Assembly: GCA_045129695.1 (NCBI GenBank)
Contig: JBGVJZ010000034.1
Coordinates: forward strand, 1 to 24,818
Reading direction: 5' to 3'
Source of the DNA: Eshraghiella sp045129695
GTDB lineage: Bacteria; Bacillota; Clostridia; Lachnospirales; Lachnospiraceae
Length of the DNA: 24,818 nucleotides
The notes beneath the pieces were generated by a model. The model saw only the letters and a list, made by a program, of their open reading frames with translations, had not been told where the DNA came from and searched no databases. The number at the start of each line of letters is the position of its first letter. The first letter of the stretch is position 1. Positions 7,236-16,900 of the stretch are shown here, piece after piece. The translations under genes were made by a program, and so were the position numbers.

Positions 7236-9866
7236 ATGAGTGATATTAGTGTATGTGTGTGGAGTAAGCGAAACAGTAGGAAGGTCATTATTGAATCGGT
7301 TTTATTCGTTGTATATTCAGTTCTGACGTTAATTGGCGCACTTAACCATGAGTTGTGGATTGATGAGGCACAGGCGTGGAATATTGCACGTGACAATGAT
7401 TTCAGGGGGATAATTGATGCCATGGGTTATGAGGGACATCCGCCACTATGGCATTTTGTATTACATTTATTTGCTAATATGGGATGCAGTTGGAGAGTTG
7501 TTCCGATTATCAGTTGGGCTTTCAATGTGGTGACAGTCGCACTTCTAATTTATAAATTTCGGTTTCATACATTGCTTAAAGCAGCAATTATGTTTTCGGC
7601 AGGATTTATATTTTATAATTCTGTTATTTCACGTGTGTATTGTATGATTCCACTGATTCTGTGCTGTATTGCACTCGCATATCCTAAACGTAAGGAGCAT
7701 CCGCTGTTATATGGATCATTGGTGGCATTACTTGCCAATACGCATGTATTTATGTGCGGTATTGTAGGTGCTTTAGGAATTTTAATGCTTATAGACCTTT
7801 TTAAGGACTGGAAACAAAATAAAGTAAAAAATAATTTACTTAATATTCTTGGACTGGCTGTAGCAGCAGTAGGTGTAATTATACTTGTTCTGATGATTTA
7901 TGGCTCAATGGGCAATAACAGTGATTTTGCGAATAAATCATTTACGTTTAGTTTTATTTTAAAAAAATTTATGTATAGCTTTGAAAATATTGCCGTAGCT
8001 GCTGTTTCAAATGTATCTGAACACACATTGGCGAGTTCATTATGGGCTATTCCGATTAAGGTTTTATTTGTTGTATTATTACTGCTTTTATTACGAAGAA
8101 AAAGAGCTCTTTTCATTGAAATATTATTCATGATTTTTTATATAATTGTATGTGAGGTTATTTGGGTGACATTGCCTAATCGTGCTGCAATTTTTGTTTT
8201 TTCTTATGCTTTTACAGCATATATTGCACGATGTGAAGAGCCTGCACCGGTCAAAAAGCTGGCCACAAATAAGATTAAAAGTGATTTGATTCGAAAAATT
8301 ACTGAGTGGGTTTTAAAGCTTTTCCAAAAGGATTTGAAGGTATATGAGACCGTTTTGTGCATTGTTTTTGCAATTACAATTCCTATTGGAGCATCATATC
8401 TTTTTCAGGACTATTATAAGGACTTCAATGCATGGCGTAAGATAGCGGACTATATAGAAGACAATGACTTAGAGGATTCGGTTATTGTTACGATGATTGA
8501 TGGAGTTCCTGAACTGTCAGCATATCTTCCGGAACAAAAGTTATATTCTCTTACACATGAAGATTATTATACTTATATATCCCATACGAATGGAGTGGAG
8601 TATATGAATTATAATAAGATAAGTAATGAATTGTCCCAGTATGATAATGTATACTATGTTATATATGGACAGGATCCTAATAGAAAACAGCGCAACGAAG
8701 ATGCACTTCTGGTTGTGCGTGAAGGTCTTAAGTTATATGCCAATATGACTTATGCGGAGCTTAGCGAACTGGAAGATGAGTATCTGCTGGGATTAGTTGA
8801 ATACTATAATATGAAACAGGATTTGATTAATCAAGTGGATAATGAAGATGATACAATAGATGATGCTACAGATTCTGATAATGAAGGTTATCAGTTTGAT
8901 GATAATGTCGAAGATGGCATTGTGATTGACATGACTCTTGCGAATGCAATACGCACAGAATTAGGATATGATTCGGGTCAGCAGTTGACATATAGTGATT
9001 TGGAAAATATTACATATATTGGTGCGTTTGAAGAACCAATAACTTCATTAAAAGGTGTTTCGCTACTTACGAATCTTACAGATATTCGAATAAGCAGTGG
9101 ATATATTACAGATATCAGTGAATTAAATGGTTTACAGAACTTAAACTGCATAGATATCGCCAACTGCTACATAACAGAGATACCGGATTTGTCGGATTGT
9201 CCGATGCTGACAACTATATATCTTGCCAATAATCTTGTTGAAGATATTTCTGCACTTAATGATATTGATTCATTGGAGTATGTTGATCTCGCCAATAATC
9301 GTGTTACCGGTATCGCTTCCATAAAAGATGTTACGCACATTGAAAGTCTGGCTATTGATAATAATTGTATTCTTGATTATGCTTTAATTTCAGATAATGA
9401 TGCTTTAACAGGAGCAATTGATAATGGATCACAGGGGAAGTATGCACAATTTCTTTTAACGGAGAATAAAGCAAAAGAAATCGTTGCGGCTTTTCCAAAG
9501 GATGTTTCCGAACTTGAGTTAGAAAAGACAATTTATCAGTATGTAATTGATAATATGGAATTTGAGGTTGTGTCAGTTCCGGCAAATGCTTTTGGGTACT
9601 ATGGATTATTTGAAGGAATTGGTGTATGTGGTGATTATGCAGAAATGTTCTGTATCCTTGCGAATCATGCAGGATTGGAGGCATACGTGTGCTCAAGTGA
9701 AACCCATGCATGGAACATTGTAAAAATAGACGGAAAATACTATCATTGTGATGCACTGTGGGATGAAGTTGAAGAGGAATGGAAGTATTTTAATTGTAGT
9801 GCTGAATATATACTGGATACGCCTGACCACACATATGAGGTGGAGCGATATCCGGTTTGCGAGTAG
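7236..9866 (+). CDS. GT-C-like membrane protein fused to leucine-rich repeats and a transglutaminase-like domain
   Basis: 876 residues; GAAGGGG at 7223-7229 supports the ATG. Residues 18-392 contain about ten membrane segments. The first outer loop has D43-E44 (WIDEAQAW) and EGHPPLWH (66-73), as in PMT/ArnT-type lipid-dependent glycosyltransferases. Residues 393-570 are a soluble segment, including an acidic stretch at 531-560 (DNEDDTIDDATDSDNE). Residues 590-712 hold about five leucine-rich repeats of 21-22 residues of internalin type (L.NIDIANCYITEIPDLSD, YLANNLVEDISALND). The C-terminal 100 residues form a transglutaminase-like domain: C798 in GVCGDYAEMF, H824 in ETHAWN, D839 in CDALWD. 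The region after 392 is predicted to be extracytoplasmic. It may glycosylate a surface molecule and cross-link or cleave it with the same chain; this is inference. I know each part but not this combination. No frameshift is visible at the junctions. Confidence 0.8.
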   Translation: MSDISVCVWSKRNSRKVIIESVLFVVYSVLTLIGALNHELWIDEAQAWNIARDNDFRGIIDAMGYEGHPPLWHFVLHLFANMGCSWRVVPIISWAFNVVTVALLIYKFRFHTLLKAAIMFSAGFIFYNSVISRVYCMIPLILCCIALAYPKRKEHPLLYGSLVALLANTHVFMCGIVGALGILMLIDLFKDWKQNKVKNNLLNILGLAVAAVGVIILVLMIYGSMGNNSDFANKSFTFSFILKKFMYSFENIAVAAVSNVSEHTLASSLWAIPIKVLFVVLLLLLLRRKRALFIEILFMIFYIIVCEVIWVTLPNRAAIFVFSYAFTAYIARCEEPAPVKKLATNKIKSDLIRKITEWVLKLFQKDLKVYETVLCIVFAITIPIGASYLFQDYYKDFNAWRKIADYIEDNDLEDSVIVTMIDGVPELSAYLPEQKLYSLTHEDYYTYISHTNGVEYMNYNKISNELSQYDNVYYVIYGQDPNRKQRNEDALLVVREGLKLYANMTYAELSELEDEYLLGLVEYYNMKQDLINQVDNEDDTIDDATDSDNEGYQFDDNVEDGIVIDMTLANAIRTELGYDSGQQLTYSDLENITYIGAFEEPITSLKGVSLLTNLTDIRISSGYITDISELNGLQNLNCIDIANCYITEIPDLSDCPMLTTIYLANNLVEDISALNDIDSLEYVDLANNRVTGIASIKDVTHIESLAIDNNCILDYALISDNDALTGAIDNGSQGKYAQFLLTENKAKEIVAAFPKDVSELELEKTIYQYVIDNMEFEVVSVPANAFGYYGLFEGIGVCGDYAEMFCILANHAGLEAYVCSSETHAWNIVKIDGKYYHCDALWDEVEEEWKYFNCSAEYILDTPDHTYEVERYPVCE

Positions 9867-9892
9867 CAGATATTAAGAAAAGGTAAACAAAC

Positions 9893-10363
9893 ATGAACAT
9901 AAGAAGAGCTGTTAAATCTGACATGGGTGGAATAAATAAACTTTTACAGCAGGTTTTGATGGTACACCATAATGGGCGTCCGGATTTGTTTAAATCAAAC
10001 GCCAAGAAATATACGGATGATGAACTGGCTGATATAATTGAAGATGACAGTAAACCGATTTTTGTCGCAATTGATGAACAGAATGAGGTTATGGGATATG
10101 CATTCTGCGTATTTATTCAGCATGTTGATAATAATATTTTAACTGACATTAAAACCTTATATATTGATGATTTATGTGTGGATGAGAATATAAGGGGAAA
10201 ACATATCGGAAAAAATCTGTATGAGTATGTGGTTAATTATGCCAAAGAACAGGCCTGTTACAATCTTACGCTGAATGTATGGTCATGTAATGAGAGTGCA
10301 ATGAAATTTTATGAGAGCTGTGGACTGAAACCACAGAAAGTAGGATTGGAGACAATTTTATGA
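9893..10363 (+). CDS. GNAT-family N-acetyltransferase
   Basis: 156 residues with the GNAT fold pattern: MNIRRAVKSDMGGI at the N-terminus, the beta4 strand IDDLCVDENIRG followed by the acetyl-CoA pyrophosphate loop R-G-K-H-I-G (about 101-106), and the C-terminal NESAMKFYESCGLKP. It would transfer an acetyl group from acetyl-CoA to an amine in the cytoplasm; the substrate (protein, antibiotic, small amine) cannot be told. An AAAAGG at 9878-9883 precedes the ATG. The 3' end overlaps the next gene by four bases (ATGA), so the two are translationally coupled. It begins 26 bases after the large GT-C/LRR/transglutaminase gene and is probably cotranscribed with it. Confidence 0.85.
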   Translation: MNIRRAVKSDMGGINKLLQQVLMVHHNGRPDLFKSNAKKYTDDELADIIEDDSKPIFVAIDEQNEVMGYAFCVFIQHVDNNILTDIKTLYIDDLCVDENIRGKHIGKNLYEYVVNYAKEQACYNLTLNVWSCNESAMKFYESCGLKPQKVGLETIL

Positions 10364-10764
10364 GTGAATTTAATGATAGAGCACAAGAATTTAGAAATAA
10401 GACAGAGGTGCATTATAATTGTGCACAGGCTGTTATCGTCCCGTTTGCAGATAAGCTTGGGATGAGTGAGGAGCAGTTGTATATGCTTACTTCTAATTTT
10501 GGAAGTGGAATGAAAAGAGCAGCGACCTGCGGCGCAATTACCGCAGGATTAATGGTACTCGGTTTATTTGGAGTTGACGATTCGCAGACAATCGGAGAAT
10601 ATTATACACGTTTTAGGGATAATCATCAGGGCAAGCTTGATTGTGCGGATTTACTTCGAATCAATAAGGAAAAAGGCGGAGATAAGAAGGAACATTGCGA
10701 TGGAATGGTGCAGGAGTCAATAAGTATTGTCGAGGAAATATTAACAAGTAAAGGTAAATTATAA
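10360..10764 (+). CDS. C_GCAxxG_C_C family protein (possible redox protein)
   Basis: 134 residues with the complete family signature: C21 in YNCAQAV, C57 in ATCGAITAG (the GCAxxG core, here CGAITAG preceded by glycine-rich FGSGM), C95 in LDCADLL and C113 in EHCDGMV. The family is widespread in anaerobes and is presumed to bind metal or carry redox-active cysteines; no reaction has been established that I know of. No signal peptide or membrane segment is present, so it is cytoplasmic. The start codon overlaps the stop of the GNAT gene (ATGA), which argues for coordinated production. The alternative name seen in annotation pipelines is C-GCAxxG-C-C or split-Soret cytochrome-like. Confidence 0.88.
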   Translation: MSEFNDRAQEFRNKTEVHYNCAQAVIVPFADKLGMSEEQLYMLTSNFGSGMKRAATCGAITAGLMVLGLFGVDDSQTIGEYYTRFRDNHQGKLDCADLLRINKEKGGDKKEHCDGMVQESISIVEEILTSKGKL

Positions 10765-10862
10765 TCAGTTGTTATTGGCCGCCGGTATGGCTAATGGCAT
10801 AGATTCATATATAGATAAAATACAGACAAAATAATAATTATGTATCACATATAGACTTAAGC

Positions 10863-10887
10863 AATATTTATTGATATTGCATATAAT
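10863..10887 (+). promoter_or_regulatory. Weak candidate promoter, possibly sporulation sigma-type
   Basis: CATATAAT at 10880-10887 is preceded by AATATT at 10863-10868. The pieces resemble the -10 and -35 of mother-cell sigma factors, but the spacing of 11 bases is shorter than the usual 13-15. TATAAT inside it could equally be a vegetative -10 with a poor -35. The rest of the 149-base gap (10765-10913) shows no terminator or gene. Confidence 0.2.
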
Positions 10888-10913
10888 ATCTAAATGCAAT
10901 TTTGGGTGAATAT

Positions 10914-12059
10914 ATGGAAATATATGTGGTACAGCCAAGAGATACAATAGATATAATAGCGTCAACCTATGGTGTGGATACGGATGTTTTGATATATGAT
11001 AATCAGTTAATATATCCATATGAACTGGCAATAGGGCAGGCATTACTGATTAGAAATGGACAAAGAGAAAGAATGATGGAGATTGTTAGTAATGGATACG
11101 CGTATCCATTTATTAACAGGTGGGTTCTTGATAATACTTTGCCTTTTCTGTCAGAATTGTCTGTCTTTTCTTATGGTTTTACAGTAGATGGAGAACTCAT
11201 ATCTCCGCTTGTTGATGATGTATGGATGATTGATGAGGCGTTAGAAAATGATACTTTGCCTATTCTTACGCTTACTCCTTTTGGTGCTGATGGAAATTTT
11301 AATAATAATCTTATAAGTGCAATTGTTCAAAATCCGGCAGCAAGGGATAATCTCATTAATAATCTTCTTATAGTAATGGCAGAGAAAAATTATGCAGGAT
11401 TGGATATTGATTTTGAATTTATTAAGGCAGAAGACAGAGATTTATTTACGGAATTTGTCCGGGTGTGTACAGAGAGGATGCATGCCATTGGATATCAGGT
11501 TTCGGTAGCACTTGCTCCAAAAACATCGGCAGAACAGAGAGGTCTTTTGTATGAAGGTAAGAATTACAGGGCATTGGGAGCAATTGCAGACCATGTACTT
11601 GTAATGACTTATGAATGGGGATATACCTATGGACCTCCAATGGCGGTCGCACCATTAAATATGGTCAGAAGAGTAGTGGAATATGCGGTAACTGAGATAT
11701 CTCCGGAGAAAATAAGTTTAGGTATTCCTAATTATGGGTATGACTGGTCTCTACCCTATGAACGTGGTGTTACTAAAGCAAATACCATAGGCAATGTAGA
11801 GGCTGTTCGAATTGCGGTTAACCAAGGTGTTCAAATACGTTTTGATGAAATTGCTCAATCTCCTTATTTTAATTATGAAGCAGATGGAATAATGCATGAG
11901 GTATGGTTTGAGGATGTGAGAAGTCTTCAGCAGAAGTTTGATTTAATTAAGGAGTTCGGTCTGCGTGGTGCAGGTTACTGGCAGATAATGCAGTTGTTTC
12001 GTGCGAACTGGCTGCTATTACAGGATAATTTTATTATTAAAAAAGATGTTTCAATTTGA
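10914..12059 (+). CDS. LysM - GH18 glycosidase (SleL/YaaH-like)
   Basis: 381 residues. The start at 10914 is preferred because GGGTGA (10904-10909) lies directly before it; the upstream TTG at 10902 is inside that site. A single LysM peptidoglycan-binding repeat covers about 2-47 (IYVVQPRDTIDIIASTYGV, AIGQALLI). A GH18 barrel covers about 55-370, with D164-I-D166-F-E168 as the DxDxE element (E168 the acid/base) and MTYEWGY as the family strand. This is the architecture of Bacillus spore enzymes YaaH/SleL that cut cortex muropeptides. No signal peptide is present, which fits proteins of the spore coat or mother cell but could also mean a non-classical location. It is preceded by a 149-base gap and ends at a shared terminator. 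Confidence 0.85.
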   Translation: MEIYVVQPRDTIDIIASTYGVDTDVLIYDNQLIYPYELAIGQALLIRNGQRERMMEIVSNGYAYPFINRWVLDNTLPFLSELSVFSYGFTVDGELISPLVDDVWMIDEALENDTLPILTLTPFGADGNFNNNLISAIVQNPAARDNLINNLLIVMAEKNYAGLDIDFEFIKAEDRDLFTEFVRVCTERMHAIGYQVSVALAPKTSAEQRGLLYEGKNYRALGAIADHVLVMTYEWGYTYGPPMAVAPLNMVRRVVEYAVTEISPEKISLGIPNYGYDWSLPYERGVTKANTIGNVEAVRIAVNQGVQIRFDEIAQSPYFNYEADGIMHEVWFEDVRSLQQKFDLIKEFGLRGAGYWQIMQLFRANWLLLQDNFIIKKDVSI

Positions 12060-12078
12060 TTCTGCATATGTTGCAAAA

Positions 12079-12124
12079 AAGAGGATATTCCTTAAGTATT
12101 AAATTACTTAAGGGATATCCTTTT
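12079..12124. terminator. Bidirectional terminator, 20-bp stem
   Basis: 20 bases (12079-12098) pair with 12105-12124, with two G-U pairs and a 6-base loop. It lies between the stop of the GH18 gene and the stop of the minus-strand TIR gene. The minus strand ends in T6 (A6 at 12075-12080) and the plus strand in T4, so it serves both genes. Confidence 0.85.
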
Positions 12125-12132
12125 ATGTAAGC

Positions 12133-13641
12133 TTATTCAGCTTTAATTAAGTCAGATGTTAAATCAACGGTGATGGCAGGGCGGATACCCCAGCCCTCAA
12201 CACATACTAAATATGAATCAGTAGTAATATTTGGAGCGGTTTCAATGCTTACCATATGGCATTTGGCAGAATCACCCTCAACCGGGTCTCTAAGCCACCA
12301 TAAAATTGTATCCGTTTTATACACGTCTTGAATAATGTCTCTGTAAGAGAAATCTTCATTGTTATTAACTGCCTGAGGGGTTGGTACAGCATAAACAGAA
12401 ATACCTGTGCCTTCAAACCATTCAAGCTCATCTAAGGATAACAGAAATACCTTGTCAGTGGTAACAATTGTATCTTCATCAGAAATAACATTACCTTTGG
12501 TAGTTATAGTTGTCTCTACAATAGCTGATCGTTCTTCTTCAGTAAAGTTATACAAGAATCCCGGTTCATTACTATAGCCGTTTTTGTATTCTGAAAATGA
12601 TGTAGCCGTTGGTGCACATATCGGATATTCTATATATTCTTTTTCAGAATTAAGCCAGGTCCTTATTGTAGAAAGCTCCCAATTGCCGTTACCCCAGGTT
12701 ATTGCCCTAATCTCCATATCGGTACGGGCTAAAGAATCCTGCCATGTCTGGGATTCTCCGTTGTAATATCCGCAACGACCACCATCTGCACCATCAAAGC
12801 CTTTTATTGTGAGTACTTTGTCAGATATCAGTACAGCAGTTTTGGCATCATCGTTTATTTTTAAAACTTTCCATTTAATATCTGCATCATTGTATCTTCC
12901 GAAAATAATGGTATCACCAAGTTCAACTTTTGTTGCAACTGTATTGTTATTTCCTTCGGTTGTTGTATCCTCATCGGGATTAGTATTTTCTTCGGAAGGA
13001 GAAGGTGTGGTATCTTCCGAAGATTCAGTGGTATCAATATTGCCTGTTGTTTCTTCACTTGTTTTTGTACCGGTTTCATTGTCATGTTTAAGTATGAAGG
13101 TTGCTGTAATAATTGCTCCTGCAATTAAAACCGCGGAGAGTGCTATTACAACCGGAAGAGTATATTTTCTTCGCTTTGGTTTGGCAGCAGTAGGGGTAAC
13201 AGGTGCAGAAGATTCATTCTCAGTTGTGCTGTCTGAAAAAGCAACAGGAGCTTCGGCACTGTTCTTTAAATTGTTTATGCAGTTAATTACATCAGTAAAA
13301 TTTCCTTTTTGGTGATTGAGCCATTGATGTGTCATTAAGAAATATTCCATTGATTTAGTAAGCTTAACATCTTCAAGCTTATACACAATGATTGGAATGG
13401 ATTTGGTAACAGCTCTTTCAATTTCTCTTAAAACATGAGGAGAATTATTGGAATTTTCTGAAAGAACAAGAAGTAATGCATCGGATTTATCAAGTCCGTA
13501 TACTATTTCAGAAGCATATTCATAGCCTGAACGAATATCTCTCGGAGCAAGAAAACATTTGGCATTGTTCGATTCTATAACCTCACAAAGCTGTTGTGCT
13601 ATAGCGGCATCCTTTGAAGAATGGGATAAAAATATATACAT
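12133..13641 (-). CDS. Membrane-anchored TIR-domain protein with DUF6273-like extracytoplasmic domain
   Basis: 502 residues; the RBS GAAAGG on the minus strand (about 13652-13657) precedes the ATG. The TIR domain (1-115) starts YIFLSHSSKDAAIA, has FLAPRDIRSGYEYASEI, and carries the presumptive NADase glutamate E73 in SPHVLREIERAV. After a basic KPKRRK at about 154-159 comes one membrane segment (160-184), a Thr/Ser/Glu/Pro linker (187-235) and a C-terminal domain (238-498) that matches DUF6273: IIFGRYNDADIKWKVL, STIRTWLNSE, WWLRDP, GIRPAITVDL. With positive residues inside, the C-terminal domain would face outward. TIR domains of bacteria hydrolyse or cyclise NAD or act in signalling. It is divergent from a second TIR protein at 13932. 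Role unknown; a surface sensor coupled to TIR output fits the layout. Confidence 0.85.
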   Translation of the reverse strand: MYIFLSHSSKDAAIAQQLCEVIESNNAKCFLAPRDIRSGYEYASEIVYGLDKSDALLLVLSENSNNSPHVLREIERAVTKSIPIIVYKLEDVKLTKSMEYFLMTHQWLNHQKGNFTDVINCINNLKNSAEAPVAFSDSTTENESSAPVTPTAAKPKRRKYTLPVVIALSAVLIAGAIITATFILKHDNETGTKTSEETTGNIDTTESSEDTTPSPSEENTNPDEDTTTEGNNNTVATKVELGDTIIFGRYNDADIKWKVLKINDDAKTAVLISDKVLTIKGFDGADGGRCGYYNGESQTWQDSLARTDMEIRAITWGNGNWELSTIRTWLNSEKEYIEYPICAPTATSFSEYKNGYSNEPGFLYNFTEEERSAIVETTITTKGNVISDEDTIVTTDKVFLLSLDELEWFEGTGISVYAVPTPQAVNNNEDFSYRDIIQDVYKTDTILWWLRDPVEGDSAKCHMVSIETAPNITTDSYLVCVEGWGIRPAITVDLTSDLIKAE

Positions 13642-13707
13642 CTTATTAAAACCTTTCTGATTGCTTTTTGAATAATATAACAGATTTTTAATAAATTGTA
13701 AATTGCG

Positions 13708-13858
13708 GTTTAACAGTGTAAGTGAATAGAAGTTTAAGGCAATAAATCACTCCGCGAAACATTTTATTGCTTAAACACTTTATCCACTTAACCGAGAGCG
13801 CTCACTTGAGGGGAATATTTTACGGAGCTATCGCCCTTAACATTTAATTCACTAAACC
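13708..13858. repeat. Intergenic element of nested inverted repeats between two TIR genes
   Basis: Imperfect terminal inverted repeats (GGTTTA at 13708-13713, TAAACC at 13853-13858; AGTGAAT beside each). A 27-bp left arm (13720-13746) pairs with 13763-13789 with a few mismatches and a bulge around a 16-base loop that contains CACTCCGCGAAAC. A third diverged copy of the same unit lies in reverse at 13812-13852. An 8-bp palindrome GAGCGCTC is at 13796-13803. It resembles a small non-autonomous mobile or REP-like element; no coding sequence and no clear target duplication are seen. It occupies half of the 290-base gap between the two divergent TIR genes and could also act on their expression. 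Confidence 0.6.
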
Positions 13859-13931
13859 ATAATTTTTGTAGTAATTACCATATAAAATGTGGTATCATAT
13901 AAATACAGAAGCAAAAGGAGTATAAATTTAA

Positions 13932-16900
13932 ATGGGTTATAATGCATTTATTAGTTATAGACATACAGAATCTGATTTATATGTTGCCAGGCAGGTACAT
14001 AGGAGATTGGAGACTTTTAAGGTGCCGCGAGGTGTTGCACAGAAGATTGGTAACAAGAAAATTCAAAGAGTTTTCAGAGATCAGGAGGAACTGCCGATTG
14101 GCAGCGATTTGGGAGAAAATATTACCAAAGCACTTGAAGAGTCTGAGTATCTTATAGTCATCTGTTCACCGCAGACACCACAGTCATATTGGGTTCAGAC
14201 GGAAATTGAGACTTTTATCAGATTGCATGGAAGGGATAAAATATTAGCAGTACTTGTTGAGGGAGAGCCGGCAGAATCATTTCCTAAACAATTGCTTACA
14301 GATGAGACCGGAAAACCGGTTGAGCCTTTAGCAGCGGATGTAAGAGGAAAATCACGTTCTCAAATAACAAGTAAACTTAGAACAGAAATAGTGCGTCTTG
14401 CAGCAACTATTCTTGGTTGTAGTTATGACGAACTTAAACAACGTCACAAAGAGCGAAGAATGCGTAAGGTAATAGGGGTATCAATGGTGATTTCAATGCT
14501 TGCAGTAGCTTTTGGCATATATAGTGTATATAATTATATGGCTATACAGAAGAACTACGAGGGTAAATTGATTAATCAATCAAAATATCTGGCAGATACT
14601 TCACTATCATTGTTAAATAAAGGTGACAGAATTACTGCAGGATTGATTGCGTTGGAAGCCTTACCTTCTGCTGACAGGGACAGACCTGTCGTTACAGCTG
14701 CGCAATTTGCACTCAGTCAGGCATTATATGCATACGAAAATGGTATGGAACTTGTTAAAGACAGACTTATTAAGCATGATTTACAGGTAAAAACTATTCG
14801 TTACTGTCAAAACGGTTCTAAACTGGTGACGGTGGATCAGAGTGGAAATGTATATGTGTGGAATACAGATGATGGTATGTTGAATATCAAAATTGCACCG
14901 CAAATTGATAAATATGGAACTATAGAATATGTTCTTGATGCAACACTAACGGAGAATAATACAATTGTAATTGTAACATCCTATGAAGTTAAGGGACTTG
15001 ACATGGACGGAAAGCTTCTATGGAGCACATCGATAAGTGCTGAATATATAGGATGTGTTATAGATACAGAAACAGAGATTATTGCAGGAATTTCTAATAA
15101 TATTATCGATTTTATTGATGTGTCAGAAGGAAAAATAATACAAACGGTTGATAATTTATCAAAATACTCGTCTTTTTCATCAGATGCAGTTTTCAATCAA
15201 GAACATAATATGTTTGCTGTAGCACATTATGGGGATGAAGCGCAAAAGTATGGTGAGATAAGTGTTATTAATCTTGATACGGGAGATTGTACAATTCTTA
15301 AGACGGAATATTCGTATATTATGACTTTAGCTTTTACATTAGATAATAATATTACGGCAATAAGCAGAGAACATGAAAGATTATTGGATTATACGGATGA
15401 AAAACTGACAGCAAAGCTTGAGAAAATTTCAGTTTCAAATGAAAGTAATATATGGAATAAAGATGTTTCAATTGTTGTAATGGATTTATGGACATCTTCT
15501 GCGGATATAAAGTGCAGGAACTATACCAGCGTATTAACAAATGTTGAGCATGATGAGATAATTCTTACCATGAGTAGAGCTGTATATACATTTAATTCAC
15601 AAACAGGTGAACTGGTTTCGGAAATTAATTTGACAAGTGAGATAGCATCAACACTTCTTGCAGATTATTCGGGATTGGGATATATTGTAGAAAATACAGG
15701 AACGATTAATTTCTATAATCTTACAACAGGGATTAAATATGATGGAGTAAATGTTGAAATAGACAGAGATGTTACAGAAGTTATTATAAAAAATGGAGTA
15801 CTTGCTGCCGTTATATATGCTTCACCGGATGTTATACTTATGAAATATCACGAAGGTTATGGTATGGAATGTGTATCGGAATATGATAAAATAGTCTATA
15901 AAATGGATTGTTCAGAAGATGAATCATGTTATGTTATACAAACCGGTGGCATTGTTGAAGAAGCCGGCTATTATTTTTACAGTAGTACAGATAATAAATT
16001 ACTTGCAGAATGGAGTATTGAAGCAGGTGATGCTCCGGTTGAAAGTTGTTTTATAAGTAACTCGCTTTATGCGGTTATGTCGGGCTCAGGAAATATATTT
16101 ATATATAATCTTGACGATAACACGACTAATTGTATTGAAAAAACTTTGGATATTAGCACTGTAAATTGGATTTTGTCAGATAATCATAGATTTGCATTAG
16201 CGTATGATTTTGACCATTATTATCTTGTTGATTTAAAATCCGGCAAAATAACAGCGGACGGAGTTGTCTCTGAATATATAAACTGCGGGGTTATTTCCAA
16301 TGGCGGAAAGAAACTTTATGCTAATGGAATAGATAATAGCGCTTTCTGTATGGATGTTGATTCCGGTACTATTAATTATATTGATGAAGAATACAGATTA
16401 TCATGGGGTTCTCCATTCAGAAAGACTATGGCACTTAGCTCAGATGGAAGATTTCTTGCGGTAAGCTGTATTGATAATATTTTAAGAATATGGGACAATA
16501 AATCGCAGAAAACGATTGCTGAAATTCCTTATGCAGGTCAGAATAGTAGCTTTCTTATGTTTATGCCTGATGATAACAAACTGCTCATGCAGGGAGATAC
16601 ATATTATTTAAAAATATATGATTTGGATTCGAAAGAGTTTGTTTTCATTTCAGATGAGCAATATAATTATATTGAAAATATGGTTGTGGATAAAGATGTT
16701 AATATGATTGCATTATGTACCATAAGTGAGATGCTTATTTTAAATGGAAAAGATTTTGAACTTTTAGCTTATGTCAGAAATGGACTTTCGTATATGCCTG
16801 TGAATGGATATGTATTTAACCAATCAGGAGATGCGGTATATCGTTTTCCATATATGGATTTGGATATGCTTATTGCGGAAGCAGAGAAGCAGTTTAAAGG

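Noticed and set aside
9352..9756. A 134-codon minus-strand reading frame
   Set aside because: It is antisense to the LRR and transglutaminase-like part of the large fusion gene, His/Leu/Gln-rich and without an RBS.
10765..10850. Terminator of the C_GCAxxG gene (GGCCGCCGG region)
   Set aside because: The GC-rich bases do not form a stem longer than four pairs and no T-run follows.
12809..13315. A 168-codon plus-strand reading frame
   Set aside because: It lies wholly inside the minus-strand TIR-DUF6273 gene; its protein is Ser/Val-rich with no motif, the typical mirror of the Thr/Glu linker on the other strand.
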